In this document: positions 34,163 to 44,020 of the stretch, piece by piece | How the letters are laid out: each line of letters starts with the position of its first letter | How positions within the stretch are numbered: position 1 is the first letter of the stretch | Source: Purpureocillium takamizusanense | Lineage: Eukaryota; Ascomycota; Sordariomycetes; Hypocreales; Ophiocordycipitaceae | Length of the DNA: 64,000 nt | Assembly (NCBI RefSeq): GCF_022605165.1 | Contig: NC_063077.1 | Span: 806,001-870,000 of the forward strand | Direction: 5' to 3' | The notes under the pieces: model-generated | Databases searched by the model: none | Seen by the model: the letters and a program-made list of their open reading frames with translations, nothing else | What the model was told of the DNA's origin: nothing | Translations under genes and position numbers: made by a program

Positions 34163-36694
34163 GGTGGCAGACAGGTGACGAGTGAGGACGGGTCACGAGG
34201 TGAGTGCGTTGGCGCGAGGTTGAGGGGATCACGACGCTCAGGGCGCGCGACGACCGACGAAAAGGTGGTGGCAGGGCTGGGGCGCGCGTCGCAGATATAA
34301 TTAACACGTCGTCGCTCGCCGACAAAGTTTCCCTGACTAAAAGAGCGCACGCGCACACAGATTAGCCTCTTGAATTTTCCCCGTGTTTGTTTTCTCTCAC
34401 ACGCACGTTCGCCAACAATGCGGTTCGCGCGACGGGGGAGCAAGTAAATAAATCGACAGTAGCGCAACAGGAAGGGCTACGCACCTTGGGAGATGTCTCA
34501 GTTGGGGGGGGCGAGCGGCGGCGTCAGCGGACGACGGTGCTGTGGAACCGGCGATTTGGAGCCTTTGTTCCCTTGCTTGCTAGTCCTGCTAGTCGGTGGG
34601 CAATAGTGAAATTGCACAAGACGATGCGACGGGCGGGCCTCGGGCTTTAGTTTGACTCAACGACGACGATGTGTCGCGCTGGTGCTGCGGCTGCTGCTGC
34701 TACGCGAGCAGCGGCGAGGGGGCGTACAAAAAAATATATATAGACACGAAACACGCACAATGAGTCGTGTGAGGGAGGTGATGAACGCAGGTACTTTGTA
34801 GTGGTGGCGAGCAACCAGCAACAGGAGCGGAGGAGGAGGAGGAGGAGCAAAACCAGGAAGTGCCAGGTAGGGGGTCGGGAGGACACGGCAGGCGCTTTAT
34901 TATTTGGGGCCCGGGCGGGCGGGCGGGCAGCCGGCAGAGCAGAGGGACCAGCCAGTCAGTTCAGTTCTGCGTGTGAGTGTGAGTGTGTGTGTCGGTGTGT
35001 GTGTGGTGTTGCGGGTTCGCATTGGATTACGTCGCTCTCTCTCTCTCTCTGTGTTGGAGCTCTTGGAACTCTCTCGTACGATGACGACATTGTGGGTGGG
35101 TTGGCCCGTCCGCCCAAACTCGCTTTGCACGGCGCCAAGTATCATAACCTTTTTGGTAGGTACCTCCTCAAGTAGTGTACCTTGCCCGCCGCAGAGTACC
35201 TAACCTACCGGGGGAGGGCATCAGCCCGCTGCAGAGGGCTGCTGCGTCGGTGATGCGACCGCACCTTGCCTTGCGCTGCCGACACATGGATGGGAAGGTA
35301 CTAAGTAGTACGCCCCTGCGCAAAGCACTTCGCACGGTAGAAATACCTACCTCAAAGTCCCGTCCCCAAGTAATGAAGCAAAGCACCTGCTTTGGAAAGA
35401 ACAACACCGCTATCGAGGAAGGTACCTCCCGTGGCACGATATTACACTTGCCCCAACTGGCTGGGCCTCTCCTCGGCTCGGCGTGGACACAGTACGTACC
35501 GTGAGGTCAGGCGTCAGGTTGTCTCTTGGCGGGCTAGTGGTACTAACATCTAGGCCGCCGCCGCCGCCGCTGCGAGTGCTCCCCATCACCGCTCGCGCTG
35601 TTAGTACTTGGTGCTGGCCCGATGAGAACGTCCATCCGCTGGACGGGATGGTGATGCGCTCCATAGAAGAGCTTGCACGCATTACCACGACCGTCACCTC
35701 TCCAGCTGGGACGGACGGAAGCTCCAGTTCCCCACTAGCGGGAAACCTACGCCCGCCCGGGGGGGGATCCAAGCGCGGCGATGGCCCCACCGCGCGGCCG
35801 CCACGCCCGGGGCGCTGCGATGCGCAAGTCGCCAGTGGAGCGAGCGCCCCGTTCACTGCAAGTGGTGTCTGTCTTGCGCTGCTGCGCTCCACTGCCACTG
35901 CGCTGGGCTGTAAGTTGCTGTCGGCTTGGCTACAGGGAACAAGCCTGGAAACCGGCAGGGTCACAGTGCCGTGATGTCATTCGACGGAGGCGGCCTAGCA
36001 CCGCGGAGACGGGCTTGCGATAGAGTTTTGTTTCTTCTTTTCCGTTCGGCCCAGCGGCCAACTCCTTCCCTCTGCGTTTGTTTCCATGCCTTTAAATGCC
36101 CCGTCCCACTGCACCGCCGCATGATTCCGCGATGACGACAAAGATGGCATGACGATGGTGGTTTTTTTCCCCTTTGGTTTTTCCCTTTTTCCTTACACCA
36201 TTTTCGCTCGGCAGGTGACGCACTGACGGCCCACGACGAGGACGAGGGGAGGGTTAGGGTTACACAGTCGGCCCCATGCCTCCATCTTTTATACTGCACA
36301 GAAAGAATGTGACGTTGAGAGGGAAGAAGAAGGAAATGGTACTCACGTAGAAATACTCATCATGCTCCCCGTCCATCTCGTCAATCCCACCCCCACCTCG
36401 ATCGCCAAGCGCGTCCGCTTCAGCTGGCTGCGGTCGGTCTAGGCCCCACGGCCGCCCGCCGCCGCTCGCTGCTGCTGGTGGCACAACAACTGCTAGCGTG
36501 CCGGTTCGCCCGTTGAGCCGGTAGTCAATATACCAATGACGAGCGAGTCGCGCATGACGAACGTTTGGTAGCCAGCCCGCCCGCCCGCTCGCCCTCTCTT
36601 GGCTCGCCGCCCTGTAATAAACATCTTGTTTTGTTGCCGCGCCGAGCCAGTCAGCCTGTGGGTTGGCCCTCGACACGTGCGTGTTAATGGCTTG

Positions 36695-36726
<32 letters not shown>

Positions 36727-37804
36727 CTTGCTTGCTTGCTGTCCGTCTTTGCTCGGCATGCGTCTGTCTGTCTGTCGACTTACACTAACGACTCTCGTGC
36801 CGGCGCCGCGAGACGCAGTAGCCCTGCGGTGCGACATGCATGGCACCTTGTCCCCTCCTCCGGCCGCGTAATCTCATCGTCCGTATCCCCCATCGTCGTC
36901 GTCGTCGTTGCCATTCCTCATCCAATGGGCTGTGCAGCCCGCCATCCCGTCCAGTGCCGCGTGTCCCAGACCACCGCGCCGCACACGCCAGCTCGGCCCC
37001 AGAGACGCCGCTGGGGGGGGGGGGGGGGGGCGGGCTGTGTAGATGCGTTATTAGTGGTAGTGGGTAGTAGCAGGACAAGAACAAGGTCTGTAAGACGTGT
37101 GTTGCTGTCGACGCTTCCCTTTTTCTGGGTGACCCACAGTCTTCGCAGGCAGGATAGGAATTGGCCACACAGGCCGCTTCTTCATGCTCTTTCATAACGG
37201 ACTGTACTGTGTTCACAAACAGATTGATATATCCATCCTCTTTTGGTGCAGCTTCGGCTTCGACAGTGACCAGACTGTGAGGGATACTGTGCATGTACTT
37301 CGTACTTGGGCTTTTTCTCCACACAGTGGAATTCGAAGCGAACTGAGCAGGTGGCCATTATTGGAGAATAAATACGTGCAAAAGCCATATCTTAATAGAA
37401 TCCTGGCTACTGGACCATTTATTGCTTTGTTTTTTGGGATAGATTTGATGACTTTAGTATGTCGGGTGACTGTGCTTTCATTCGTTCTGTCTGCATGGAT
37501 GATTCGAGCACTTTTGAGAAAACTGCTACCTCAAGCTTCGTTCCTCAAGACTCGGTTAAGCCGAACCGCTTGCAGTATGTGTCTCCTATTTTATTTTTAA
37601 CGCGAGACTCTCCTGTTCCCAAATGGAAGAGGAGGACTGCAAAGTAGACTGCTGGGTGCTTCCTAGGAGGAGCAGTTACTGCACCATCAGGTACGCGCTG
37701 TACCGCATTTCAGCCCAGGGCTGGAGAAGCTGCCAAGCCATGCCAGCAAGCGAGCCCCTTGACAGTCGACTTATTAAATATAATTCAGCAATAGCAGTTC
37801 ATTT
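34163..37804. other. 3.6-kb non-coding stretch with microsatellites
   Basis: Holds the SUR7-like promoter, GT repeats near 34975-35010, a CT run near 35035-35050, a TGCC/TTGC tract at 36690-36741, a G18 tract at 37013-37030 and two telomere-type units (GGGTTAGGGTTA) near 36253. From about 37190 the sequence becomes A+T-richer. No open frame has protein-like content or a credible splice partner. Confidence 0.45.
36690..36741 (+). repeat. TGCC/TTGC tetranucleotide microsatellite
   Basis: About eight TGCC-type units followed by TTGC-type units; ordinary slippage repeat. Confidence 0.85.
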
Positions 37805-39129
37805 CTAGCAGTTGATTACTTCACCGCTAGAGAGCACCCGAGTCCCGTTGTCTAGAAGTCTCTGCGGCGGCCGTTCCCAGTTTAAGACCTTATCACCCCT
37901 CTCCCGCACATCCTGCCGCCTCTCATTCCAGTTGTCTACGGTAATGCATAATGGCTGCCCATGTGCATCCTTCACAGAAATAGTCCTCCGTGGTGGCTTG
38001 GGCATGGAAGGCCAGTCAATGGCCTCTGCAACGTCGCCTGGATGAATGGCACAGAGGTCTCCTGCCCTTCGCTCCTGCCATTCTTGCAATAGGAGCTGAT
38101 ATGATGCAACTGGATGGTCTAGCTTCACCCCTGGATGCTTCAACCACTCTAGACCAAGGTCGTTGAGGTTCTGCTCTTCGTGAGGCTTACTCCGGAGGCT
38201 ATTGTCTCGAGTAATAATCTCGTAGGCGGTAAAAATAACGCCCTTGACATCGTTCCGGTCCTCGAGGTAACTCTCACCCTCCCCAGGTGAAGAAGGATGA
38301 TTGATGCGGGCCGCAAAGTTAAAGTCAAAGAGCATGACAGAGTCTGTTGACTCGTCAACCAGGAGGTTTCGCGGAGCGATGTCTTGGTGCGCGATACCGT
38401 ATCGGAGGTTCAAGTCGTCTACAACTTTTGTGAGCTGCTGTAGCCATTCCAGTCTGAAAACGCGCGACTTGTTCTCCTCTAGATTGCCGCCAGGCACGTA
38501 GACGTTGGTGAATCCAACCACGCGACCCTCGAGCTCGTCAACGACAATCCGGTCAAACGGAACGATGTTTGGGTGGCGGGGCAGACGCATCCACAGGTTC
38601 ATCTCCTTCCAGGACATTTGCGCATACTGCCACAAGAAGTAGTATTTAAATACAACCTACCCAAGGGTCAGTTAGTCACAGGGGCGAGACGGCAATCCAA
38701 GACCGGCACTTTGGTTTTCACCTTTTTAGCAGATCCTCCCGAGCATGGAGGGTATGCGACAAGGTCCGCGTCAGGGCCAAGCCTCTCGAGTTCCTCAAGC
38801 TCGTCCCGCCGTACTGTCTGAATCCCTTCCGGGAGAAAGATTTCGTGAAGGAATGGATAGTGCACGCAGCAGGTCTGATCGTTGTTTGAATCAATGTATG
38901 TCGAGATGATCTCGCCAGTATGCGATACATGGATCCTATAGATGTCGGGAGATAGTTGGCTGCTATAGCGGCTGAAATGTTCAATGGCAATGCTCTCGTC
39001 GTCCTGCTCCCCGTCCATGGTTACCGAAACCACCCGTCTCTGGTCCCAATCGATAATGTGCCAGGTGCTTGGCCCACCGACAGGGATGTCGCCACTCGAA
39101 CAAAAATACTTGGAATCGTCGTCAATCAT
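37805..39129 (-). CDS. Orphan protein-kinase-like protein
   Basis: Exons 39129-38722 and 38656-37805 joined by a 65-nt intron (GTGAAA...GACTAAC...GGTAG, phase 0) give 419 aa. The first ATG in this frame is at 39129 (MIDDDSKYF), but protein-like codons continue upstream without an ATG to a stop near 39260, so an earlier exon is possible. The N-terminal part is acidic and beta-like with no glycine loop seen. Kinase-fold marks follow: LWQYAQMSWKEMNLWMRLPR leading to HPNIVPFD, catalytic loop YGIAHQDIAPRNLLVD, and metal-binding MLFDFNFA (DFN for DFG), then NDVKGVIFTAYEIITRD. The HxD and DFN aspartates are present, so activity is possible. Such lineage-restricted kinase-like proteins are common in Hypocreales; the substrate is unknown. 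Confidence 0.78.
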
Positions 39130-40059
39130 GTTGCTGGGGTCTTTGGCAATCAAGGCGTTGGGATTGAAAAGGAATGAAGCAGGGCACTTGAGACTGTGGT
39201 GGGTGAGATGACTTGTTGGGAGTGTGGAAATCGCTGCGGAGAAACTATTTTGAATGAGTACCTAGTAGTGCTATTCGTAGAGCCGGCTCTACGAATAGTA
39301 GTACTCTATACAATATTGAGGCACACTGACTTGAGTTCATTTTCTAATCAGGAGCGCGATAGGACAGCATATCTCTTTAAATCTCCTGGGCAGCTGGACC
39401 TCCGGACCCTGGCTCCTGGGCTCCCCTTCAGGCCATGCTGTGATGCCTCTGCGGCCCTGAATCGCGGTGCACATTTGGAGTCTCTAGGCTGTGGAGTAGA
39501 CTTTGGCTGGTACCTGTGGCTGAGCTTTGGGGCTTGGGGGGTTAATACCTTAGGTACTTCTAAAGGGTGATCGAGGGTTCCAAAAAACAGCGGGTCGGGG
39601 CTAGCCAAAACTTGGGCAGCCAGGACAGCAAAACATGACCTTTGGTTGTAATAAGGGGGCCCCACGTAGAGAGAAGAGCAACAAGAGATGCACCCCCGAG
39701 CCAGTGATCGACGGCTTCCTCGGCAGTTACTCCCGACCCCGGCCGATCCTTGCTAAGAAAACCCCAGGGCGAACCGTGAGAACCATATTGCTACGAAGTA
39801 TGTCCGCACGATGACGTGCTTTTACCTACTTTATAGTCTTGCCCCTCGCTCGGCTTTATGACACGATTAATAACCCATTGAGTTTGCGCAACTCAGCAGT
39901 CTAATTGATGTGGACATTTTGAACATTGGGCTTCCGCGTGGGCGACGTGGTTCGGTTTGCATGATGTTGTGAGGCGACTCGAAAGCTCTCGTCTAGACAC
40001 AGAAAGACCAGATCCCGTGACTGTTCACCCGTACGCTCCGCGAGCATCGCAACGGTATA
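39130..40059. other. Spacer containing a perfect palindrome
   Basis: Upstream of the orphan kinase gene. Apart from the palindrome annotated separately it shows no coding frame; a G/T-rich, repeat-like passage lies around 39400-39660. Confidence 0.45.
39271..39298. repeat. 28-bp perfect palindrome, extended imperfectly
   Basis: Two 14-bp arms meet without a spacer: the right arm is GGCTCTACGAATAG and the left arm is its exact reverse complement. Complementarity continues outward imperfectly for about seven more bases. It lies about 140-170 bp upstream of the first ATG of the orphan kinase gene on the minus strand. It could be a cruciform, a dyad binding site or a short foldback element. Confidence 0.9.
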
Positions 40060-40359
40060 TCAAGTAGCATAATAGACGGGCGGGTCTGTCTTCACCTGGA
40101 CTCGTCTCTGTGACTCCGCCCCCCAGTACCTTGCTTCCCCAGACATTATCCCACTATAAGTCTGTTTCGACGCCCCGAACCCGCGCAGGATAAGCATCCG
40201 GTATGCGGAGTCATCAGCCCTCGTAAACGCTGAGAAAGCGTCCAGGTCGCGGGGGTGCGTTGCCATCACACAGTGTACATATCGCCTGACAATAAGCACT
40301 TGATGGACACACTGCCGGGTCTCACGGAGGCTTTGTAGCTGTTGTTCGTAATACATCAT
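40060..40359 (-). CDS. Possible small hypothetical protein, 99 aa
   Basis: A single ATG-initiated frame (MMYYEQQLQSLRETRQCVHQ) with a helical N-terminus and DDSAYRMLILRGFGASKQTY near the centre. No signal peptide, membrane segment, splice signal or recognised domain. It could be a chance frame; it is listed because its amino-acid composition is less biased than that of its neighbours. Confidence 0.3.
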   Translation of the reverse strand: MMYYEQQLQSLRETRQCVHQVLIVRRYVHCVMATHPRDLDAFSAFTRADDSAYRMLILRGFGASKQTYSGIMSGEARYWGAESQRRVQVKTDPPVYYAT

Positions 40360-40526
40360 GTTTGTTGCTGTTCGACGCTTATTGCCTCACGTTGTGCCCT
40401 ATCTGCCGTTTGCACAGAGCCCTCTCCCGGTCTATGCCCATATATGCACGCTCATCCTGCGTGGCCAGATGCTGCTCCTCTATAAATCAACCACATGATT
40501 ATCCCACGTCTGTTCACTCTGAGTGC

Positions 40527-43415
40527 TCACCTCCCCCGCCGCCACTCCTCCCGAGCCGTCTCCTCGAGCGCCTGCCTCACGATGCCCACCGCCTCGGCCT
40601 CCACGTCCTGACCCCTGCGCCATGTGTACAGCCTCACGCCCTGCGCGTCAAGCACCTCGTGCGCCCTGGCCAGCCTCCGCCGCCACAGCTCCAACTTCTT
40701 GTTCACGGGGCCTAGGTTAGGCGAGCCGCCTCCCGCGGGACTGTTGGTCCCGCCCGAGCGCGCACCAGACCGGCCGTATGAACCGGGGCCAAGCGACGAT
40801 GATGGCGGCGGCAAAGGTTCGAAGTCGACGTCCGAGTTAGACCGCCCGTGGCCAAAGAGCCGCGGGCTCATGCTCTTAAGCGAAGGGGGGCCACGACGGC
40901 GCGGCAGGGGAGGGGGGAGGGGTTCAGCTGCTTCGTCTTTGCGGGGCGGCGGTATCGGTTTCGGTGTACTGCTTCGGCTGTCGGCAGACTGTTGGGAAGA
41001 CTTTTGCATTTGCGAGAGAGGATGAGCCCCTGTCCCTATCTTTCTCGGTGGTGGTGGCGGCGGCGGCGGCGGCTTGTTCGTCAGGCCCAATCCGACGCCC
41101 TCGCGCATTTCCGTGTTTGATTGCTGGGTCCGCAGCGCGGCCGGTTTCGCAGGCGGCGGCGGCGCAGGTTTCTTGCCCGAGAGCAGGTCCGATGCACTGA
41201 GAGTCTTCATGGCATTGGCCTTCTTCACCTGGGTAAGCGCCGCCGCCTCGTCCAGCTTGGCTTGCTCTGGCTCGTCAGAGAAGTCGATCAAGGTGCCCAT
41301 CATGGGGCCCGTCGGCGCATCGATAGGTGTCACTGGAGCCGAGTTCTGCCGGATCGCGGTGCCGTTCGAGGGTGCCAAGCCATCGTCCAGCGTCATACTC
41401 GACGCCTTGCGGCGTGTCACCTCAAAAGTCGAGTCAAAGTACCCGGCCTTCTCCGGGCTGGTCACGTCGCGGATGAAGACGGCCAGGATGCGCCCCGGGT
41501 TTGCCATTGCCAGGTCCGTGTACACCTCGAGATCCGCCTCGCCGCTGTCGCCGACGAGCAGGAACTTGCGGCGCGGGAAGTCGCGCATGAGGCGGGTCAG
41601 CGTCGACTTCTTGCGCTCGGCCACAGGCTCGAAGATGCCCTGCAGCATGCCCGAGTACTGCTTCAGATGCAACGACCCCGGGGGCAGTCCGCCGAGCTTG
41701 AAGAAGCTCGCCAGCACGGGAAACAGCTGCCAAGGGCTGTTGGAGCAGTAGTGGATGCTGACGCCGAGGTCATGCATCCGTGTGTACCATTCCTTGACGC
41801 CGTCGACGGTGAGGTCGTTCAGTTCGCGCACAAAGGTGTTGCGGAAGATCTCTCGCGCGCCGGCCGAGATGTTAGAGTGCTTGATGGTGTCGTCGACATC
41901 GCTGATAAGGCTCACGCCCCGAGGCTCGATGATTTTGATCTCCTGCGTCGCCGAAAGTCGCTCGTTGGCCAGCACACGCACCTCGGTTGGGATAAAATCG
42001 AGGGGGGCGCGGACCATGAAGTGGCCAGCGTCATTTGTCAGGACCGTGCGTGACTGGGACTGGGTGTCGTTGTAGAAGAAGATGGTGATGGGTTGTGAGA
42101 CGAGAGGACTGGTCATGAAGGGCGCGACGCGGGCCATGAGGTTGGCGTTTGCGAGAGCCAGTTCTGCCTCACTCATCTCGTAAACGCTTGACGCCTGGCG
42201 CGGCCCGAGACTTGGACTTCCCGGCGCCGACTCGGGAGTTTGGCTGCCACGGCGACGAGCTCGAGACGGGTATAGGGTGTCACCGATGGGTTGGGCCAAG
42301 GTCGCCTGCGGCGCCTCGGTATATCCGCCGGCGTTTGCAACGCGCTTCTCCTCCTGTCCCTTGCGCTCAATGGCAGCAGCTTCTTGTGTGATGCGCTCCT
42401 GCTCGCGTAGCTGCTCGTGCATCTGGTGGTGGCTCAATGGCGGCGGGGGAGGTTGCTGTTGCTGCTGTTGCTGCTGTTGCTGCTGCTGTTGTTGCTGCTG
42501 CTGGAGCGGCGTGGAGTTCTGGTCCGCCTTGGGCGCCGATATTCCGCTCAGCTGTCGTGCAAGGCCGATCAGGATGCGATTTCTCCTCGTCATGGGGCCG
42601 ACCTGCGGGTTGTAGATCCATCCCCGGACGTCGACGTCGACGACGGCCTTCTCGTCCTCGCTCCTCTCCCAATTCTGGCGCCACCAGTCGTCTTCCCTGT
42701 TGCCCTGCTGGGGCACCGCCTCGGTATTTGTCTGCTGTACCCTGCTCCAGTCGCGCTTGATGTGGTGCTTCCCGTACGACGGGAACAGCACCATCTGCTC
42801 CTCGCCGTGCGACGTGATGGCCACGTCCGGGAAGGCACCGGGTATGTGCGTGCTCTCCTGGCCGGGCTCGTCCACGCCGCGGGCTCGTGCCTGCGCGTAT
42901 GACTCGCGGATCTCACTGACAGCGGCCTGCCCGCTGCGGTACAGATTGCCGGCCATGGCGGCGAGCTTGCGGCGCCTGTAACCCCTCTCGCCGCGCTCGC
43001 CGAGGTCGTGCGGCAACGCATCGCCGGGCTCCGTCACGCCCGCCATTGTCACCGGGCCGAACCTGCTGTTGGATCGCCTAGGGCCTCCCGTCGCATCCTT
43101 GAGCGGTCTTGGGGGGTTGAGCAGGCGCCGGCCGTGCCTCGCGACGAGGTCGACGACGCGAGAGCCGTCGGCGCGCCTACGCTGGCGGCCGAGGATGTAG
43201 CGGTGGACGCGCGACTGTAGGCGGTGCTTGAGCGAGGGAAGGGTTTCGAGATGGAAGTCGAGAAGGCGTTGGCGGTAGCGGTCGTGTAAACGGGGCAGAA
43301 AGTATCGTATGATGCCCGGTCTGGCGCGATGCGGACGCGGGGGTGGGTGGAAGAGGCCAAACAGTCTGCTCAGCGGCGCCAGCTTGTCGGCCGTAGGCAG
43401 TCGTCGCCAGAGCAC
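40527..43415 (-). CDS. APP1: App1-type phosphatidate phosphatase
   Basis: Mg-dependent phosphatidate phosphatase linked to cortical actin patches and endocytosis in yeast. The catalytic DxDxT motif is DVDDT within GVSLISDVDDTIKHSNISAG, followed by HYCSNSPWQLFPVLASFF, PRRKFLLVGDSGEADLEVY and ILAVFIRDVT. The N-terminal App1 region has RRRKLAAMAGNLYRSGQAAV and ITSHGEEQMVLFPSYGKHH. A poly-Q of about 18 residues (42450-42510) and several poly-Pro stretches such as [12 protein letters not shown] suit SH3 partners. The open frame runs 962 codons, but the first in-frame ATG is at 43046 (MAGVTEPGDALP). The Arg-rich upstream part looks coding, so a short upstream exon or a near-cognate start is likely; 43046 is the conservative start (839 aa). 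Confidence 0.9.
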   Translation of the reverse strand: MLWRRLPTADKLAPLSRLFGLFHPPPRPHRARPGIIRYFLPRLHDRYRQRLLDFHLETLPSLKHRLQSRVHRYILGRQRRRADGSRVVDLVARHGRRLLNPPRPLKDATGGPRRSNSRFGPVTMAGVTEPGDALPHDLGERGERGYRRRKLAAMAGNLYRSGQAAVSEIRESYAQARARGVDEPGQESTHIPGAFPDVAITSHGEEQMVLFPSYGKHHIKRDWSRVQQTNTEAVPQQGNREDDWWRQNWERSEDEKAVVDVDVRGWIYNPQVGPMTRRNRILIGLARQLSGISAPKADQNSTPLQQQQQQQQQQQQQQQQQPPPPPLSHHQMHEQLREQERITQEAAAIERKGQEEKRVANAGGYTEAPQATLAQPIGDTLYPSRARRRGSQTPESAPGSPSLGPRQASSVYEMSEAELALANANLMARVAPFMTSPLVSQPITIFFYNDTQSQSRTVLTNDAGHFMVRAPLDFIPTEVRVLANERLSATQEIKIIEPRGVSLISDVDDTIKHSNISAGAREIFRNTFVRELNDLTVDGVKEWYTRMHDLGVSIHYCSNSPWQLFPVLASFFKLGGLPPGSLHLKQYSGMLQGIFEPVAERKKSTLTRLMRDFPRRKFLLVGDSGEADLEVYTDLAMANPGRILAVFIRDVTSPEKAGYFDSTFEVTRRKASSMTLDDGLAPSNGTAIRQNSAPVTPIDAPTGPMMGTLIDFSDEPEQAKLDEAAALTQVKKANAMKTLSASDLLSGKKPAPPPPAKPAALRTQQSNTEMREGVGLGLTNKPPPPPPPPPRKIGTGAHPLSQMQKSSQQSADSRSSTPKPIPPPRKDEAAEPLPPPLPRRRGPPSLKSMSPRLFGHGRSNSDVDFEPLPPPSSSLGPGSYGRSGARSGGTNSPAGGGSPNLGPVNKKLELWRRRLARAHEVLDAQGVRLYTWRRGQDVEAEAVGIVRQALEETAREEWRRGR
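42450..42510 (-). repeat. CAG/CAA repeat coding for poly-glutamine
   Basis: Mixed CAG and CAA codons inside the App1 gene, about 18 glutamines and then a proline run. Mixed codons limit slippage, which suggests the tract is kept at protein level. Confidence 0.9.
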
Positions 43416-44020
43416 ACAATTGCCACCGCGGGGTGCCTGCCCTTATAAGCGACGCGGCTGTCCGTCGCCGGCCGCAGCAAATATGCCGTCGTCGGAGACG
43501 AGAGGGTCGCCCGCGCGCTCGTCCACTGCGGATGGTAGATACGCTTGGCTCGGTACAGGCCTCAGGTACCGTGCATGGGGCGGTTCGCTGATACTCGCTG
43601 ATGCAGGCACCTGACGGTGCAATGCTGTGACTCGGATCTGGGAGGCGACGTCGATGCAGTTGCAACGTCGGGAGAGAACCCGTGATGGGCTCCTCGCCAG
43701 GTCTTCGGCCCGCCTTATGTCATCACATGGCGATGAGGGCGGGGGCGCAAGCGACGTCAAGGGGTAAGTAAGACTACCGCCAACCACCAGCCAAGATACG
43801 AATTACACACGCCTTTTGCGGCCTTCGTCTGGGTCACGCCTCGGCTTCACGACTCAGCCCGAGCACCCTGACACGGGCCAGGGACGTGGCACAAGGACCG
43901 TACAAGAGGGCTCTTTAGCAGCACAGTAGATGGCTTAATCGCCTAGCCGGCCTCACCCCTTTACACCCACGACGCCGCCCGCCCACGATCGTGCAACCTC
44001 CCCATGTCACCGGGCCATCA
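43416..44020. other. App1 upstream region
   Basis: Contains a TATA-like CTTATAAGG on the minus strand at about 43441-43449, close to the open end of the App1 frame. Several GC-rich chance frames overlap here. The missing first exon of App1, if there is one, should lie here, but no unique donor fits. Confidence 0.4.

Noticed and set aside
35410..35964. Overlapping frames of 163 and 184 codons
   Set aside because: Equal-quality frames on both strands with no domain wording, typical of GC-rich non-coding DNA.
36249..36266. Two telomere-type units (GGGTTAGGGTTA)
   Set aside because: Only two repeats; chance occurrence is plausible and nothing else suggests a chromosome end.
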